A program made the position numbers and the translations under genes. Under the pieces are notes generated by a model. The model did no database searches and was not told the origin of the DNA. It worked only from the letters and a program-made list of their open reading frames with translations. Source: Albula goreensis (lineage: Eukaryota > Chordata > Actinopteri > Albuliformes > Albulidae). Taken from it: a stretch of 64,000 nt of DNA. Shown in pieces: positions 61,691 through 64,000 of the stretch (position 1 is its first letter; each line of letters begins with the position of its first letter). The DNA lies in NCBI GenBank assembly GCA_022829145.1, contig CM040758.1, positions 22,562,575 through 22,626,574 on the forward strand. The letters are read 5' to 3'.

Positions 61691-64000
61691 AAGAGTAAAG
61701 TCTGAATCTCTGTTCACATCTCAGCTTCAGTTTTGTGACAGAAAATGTGCACTGACACATGAGTATGTTTAGCCTTTACGCTCAGGGGGCACAGCAGAGC
61801 GTCAGTATGAACAGCTGTGCCAGGAAGGGGGGTGTGGGGGGGCAGCCCCATCCCTGTCTCACAGCAGCTGCTACCACATTTGGAGACATTTTGCACAGTA
61901 ACATTTCTGACGATAGGGGAAAAATGATCCTGCAGACTCTACACACAGGCCTATTCTGCCCCAGCACATTATACAGATAATCAGCCCTTAATTCCCCGTT
62001 TCTAAAACCCAACTGCTCCTCTTTTATTAAAGCAACACCTTTCAAATGAACTCCTTTCACCGGGAATCCTGTCAAAGACGAATGTTGGGATTCGGGCTGA
62101 AAAATTTTGACAGAGCGTTCTTTCACAATAAATAGACTGATTTCAGTTTCCGCAGTGTGCGACATGAGGCAATTAGTTATTCTTAAAGTCATGAATAAAA
62201 CATTAATATAATATTGTTAAGAACATATTGGAGCAGATGGTCTGTATGAGTTGTTAGTGGGGGCCCTATTTATGTGCATTAATTACAGAAAAATATACAC
62301 AGAAGAACATTAAGGCAGGAACCCAACCAAATGCACTTACATTTCTTTAAGGGCATGTGCAATTCAGACAAAACAAATTTTGCATTACAACATACATTTC
62401 TTTCTGAATTTTTCATTTTATTTGACACAAGAATCATGTCCTTTGGAACGTGTTATTTTCTTTGTAAAACTGAACATATGAATATGCAGTCAAGTGAATG
62501 AAATCAATTAACGGCAGGTAGCCATTGTAGGTGGAGTTACTCTGTATGTAATTAAACATGTGGGGAAAGCAGGTGACAGCTTTGGCTCTAATTCAACACT
62601 ATTTTTAATTAAGGCTTCATCACCATCCCTCTTCCATCTGTGCAAAAAAACAAAATCAAAACCTTCATTATGAAATTTTTAGAGAATGACCTTCACAGCA
62701 TGCTAGTTTCTGTTTCTGCTGTATATTGCGTTTCCATTGTGTGCTCGTGCAGTTAAGTCTCAGTTCGATAGGCTTCATCTCCAAGCTTCATTACATAGTA
62801 ATGAGGTTAGGGTCATGATCTATTAAGTATTGACAAAAGCCACACAGCATGTAGGTACACACTTACAAGTCCAGGTCCTTGTAACACCACTGTTTCCATT
62901 CCCTATATTTCAGCAGCAACATACAAAAACCAGAGTCTGTACCACGCCTCACCTTTATAAATACACAGATGATTCTCTGTCCTAAATTGACTCTCATTCA
63001 CAAACATTAGCGCTAATGGGAAAACTGATTACATTTGCTGGAGGCCTTAATGGACAATGATTGGGGTTTGGTAGAGGTTTGGATCGGGAGCCTGACAGAA
63101 AAGGCAAAAACAAATTACTTCTGCGCTCCGACACGAGGGACAATGCCGAAGATGACAGATGCGTCTGACCGCCAGGAAACAGAAACAATCTGGCTTCGTT
63201 ACCGACATGATAATCATAAAATCATTTTGGTTCTCAGTTTTTCATTTTGCAAAAATGAAGCTCCAGTTCTCCCACGTTTATATTTTTCAGGTAATGCTTC
63301 TGTTGCAGTGTTCTCAGTCCTAAAAGGTACATAATATAAGTTCAAGGCTCTGCAGGCATACAGCACCCCTCCAAACCTCATAATGTTAAAACCTTCCTCA
63401 GAGCTCCACTGTGTGACTTGCCCCCTGAAATGGAACGGGCTGAGAGAGCTCATAAAGAGCCATGCGATCCACTGCCCTGTATGAAATATTCAGCACTTGG
63501 CCCAGAATATAGGCTTTCTGCTCTGCCGTAACCAGTGGACAACTGCAACATGAGCCTGTGGTGGCTGTCGGGAAACAAAAGAGCCCACGAAACAAAGATG
63601 GCTCCCGTCGCGGGAGTGGCATCCGAACTTGGCGAGCACCCCTGCCGATCCCGAGCTGACACTATCTAACCTCCCACCCCCACCCCTCCCAAATTAGAGA
63701 AACTGAGGAAGTAGTCAGGCTGAACATGTTCTTTCTCTCCATGTTTGTTATGGTGATCGCTACAAATTGGAGATGCTAGACTTGGCAGGTGCTTTGTACT
63801 TATCGCGGTGGGAAAACACCGGCCTTCAGAACAAAGCACCCTGACAGCATGAGCGTGCAGGGAAGAACCATGGCGAGAGGGAAGTCACATCGTCACGGGA
63901 ACGTGAATGAATTGATGTAGTTTAAAGTGGAGATGGTGAGATTGGGTAATGACTTGCACTCAGTCTACCAACAAGCATCAACATCCTGATCCCATAAACA

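Larger units (their letters stand above)
41500..64000. other. gene-poor region upstream of the kcnip4 KIS exon
   Basis: About 22.5 kb with no recognisable protein gene on either strand. Open frames are short, lack known motifs and often coincide with repeats. It contains CA tracts (42574-42598, 45717-45763, 46131-46196), a CTCF-like site (48321-48334), a 26-bp duplication (51063-51114) and a SINE-like stretch (61270-61690). It may still belong to kcnip4 if more distal first exons exist beyond 64000. Confidence 0.5.

Noticed and set aside
1-64000. CRISPR arrays, operons, phage or bacterial mobile elements
   Set aside because: The sequence is vertebrate with spliced genes; no direct-repeat/spacer array or bacterial signals are present.

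Overview
The window is vertebrate nuclear DNA, most likely from a ray-finned (teleost-type) fish. It shows GT-AG introns, long (GT)n/(CA)n tracts, scattered tRNA-derived SINE-like fragments, AT-rich non-coding sequence, and coding exons close to but distinct from the mammalian orthologues. It holds parts of two protein genes pointing at each other, followed by a long stretch with no recognisable gene. Most open frames outside the exons below look like chance. Family comparisons are from memory; no search was run.

1-7414 (+): the 3' half of a SEC24D-type COPII coat gene. Ten coding exons (146-7414) encode about the last 463 residues: end of the trunk domain, beta-sandwich, helical domain and gelsolin-like domain. 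The exon at 6060-6250 is one base short of the conserved frame, so the gene as written is frameshifted and meets a stop at the next splice junction. The exon at 3581 follows a (GT)42 tract that occupies the normal polypyrimidine position.

7415-12467: about 5 kb between two convergent stop codons. It should hold both 3' UTRs; no other gene was seen.

12468-40988 (-): a Kv-channel-interacting protein gene, best matched to KCNIP4. Seven common exons (125, 70, 71, 108, 105, 63 and 48 coding nt) encode the EF-hand core. Two alternative first exons join in the same phase: one at 40889-40988, the KIS exon of KChIP4a, giving a predicted 229-residue protein; and one at 27004-27190, the hydrophobic N-terminus of another KCNIP4 isoform. 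The second is conserved but has no in-frame ATG: a GTG stands where the mammalian ATG is expected, behind a polyglycine stretch.

40989-64000: the presumed KIS-isoform promoter (GA tract, perfect RFX-type X-box palindrome), then about 22 kb of non-coding sequence with microsatellites, SINE-like pieces, a CTCF-like site and a few exon-like strings. Other KCNIP4 first exons, if present, probably lie beyond the window.

The two genes are functionally separate: SEC24D selects cargo for ER export, and KChIP4 binds Kv4 channels and sets their trafficking and inactivation. No new multi-gene system was found. The best leads are the sec24d frameshift, the ATG-less kcnip4 exon, the GT-tract splice acceptor and the over-represented CTCF-like motif.
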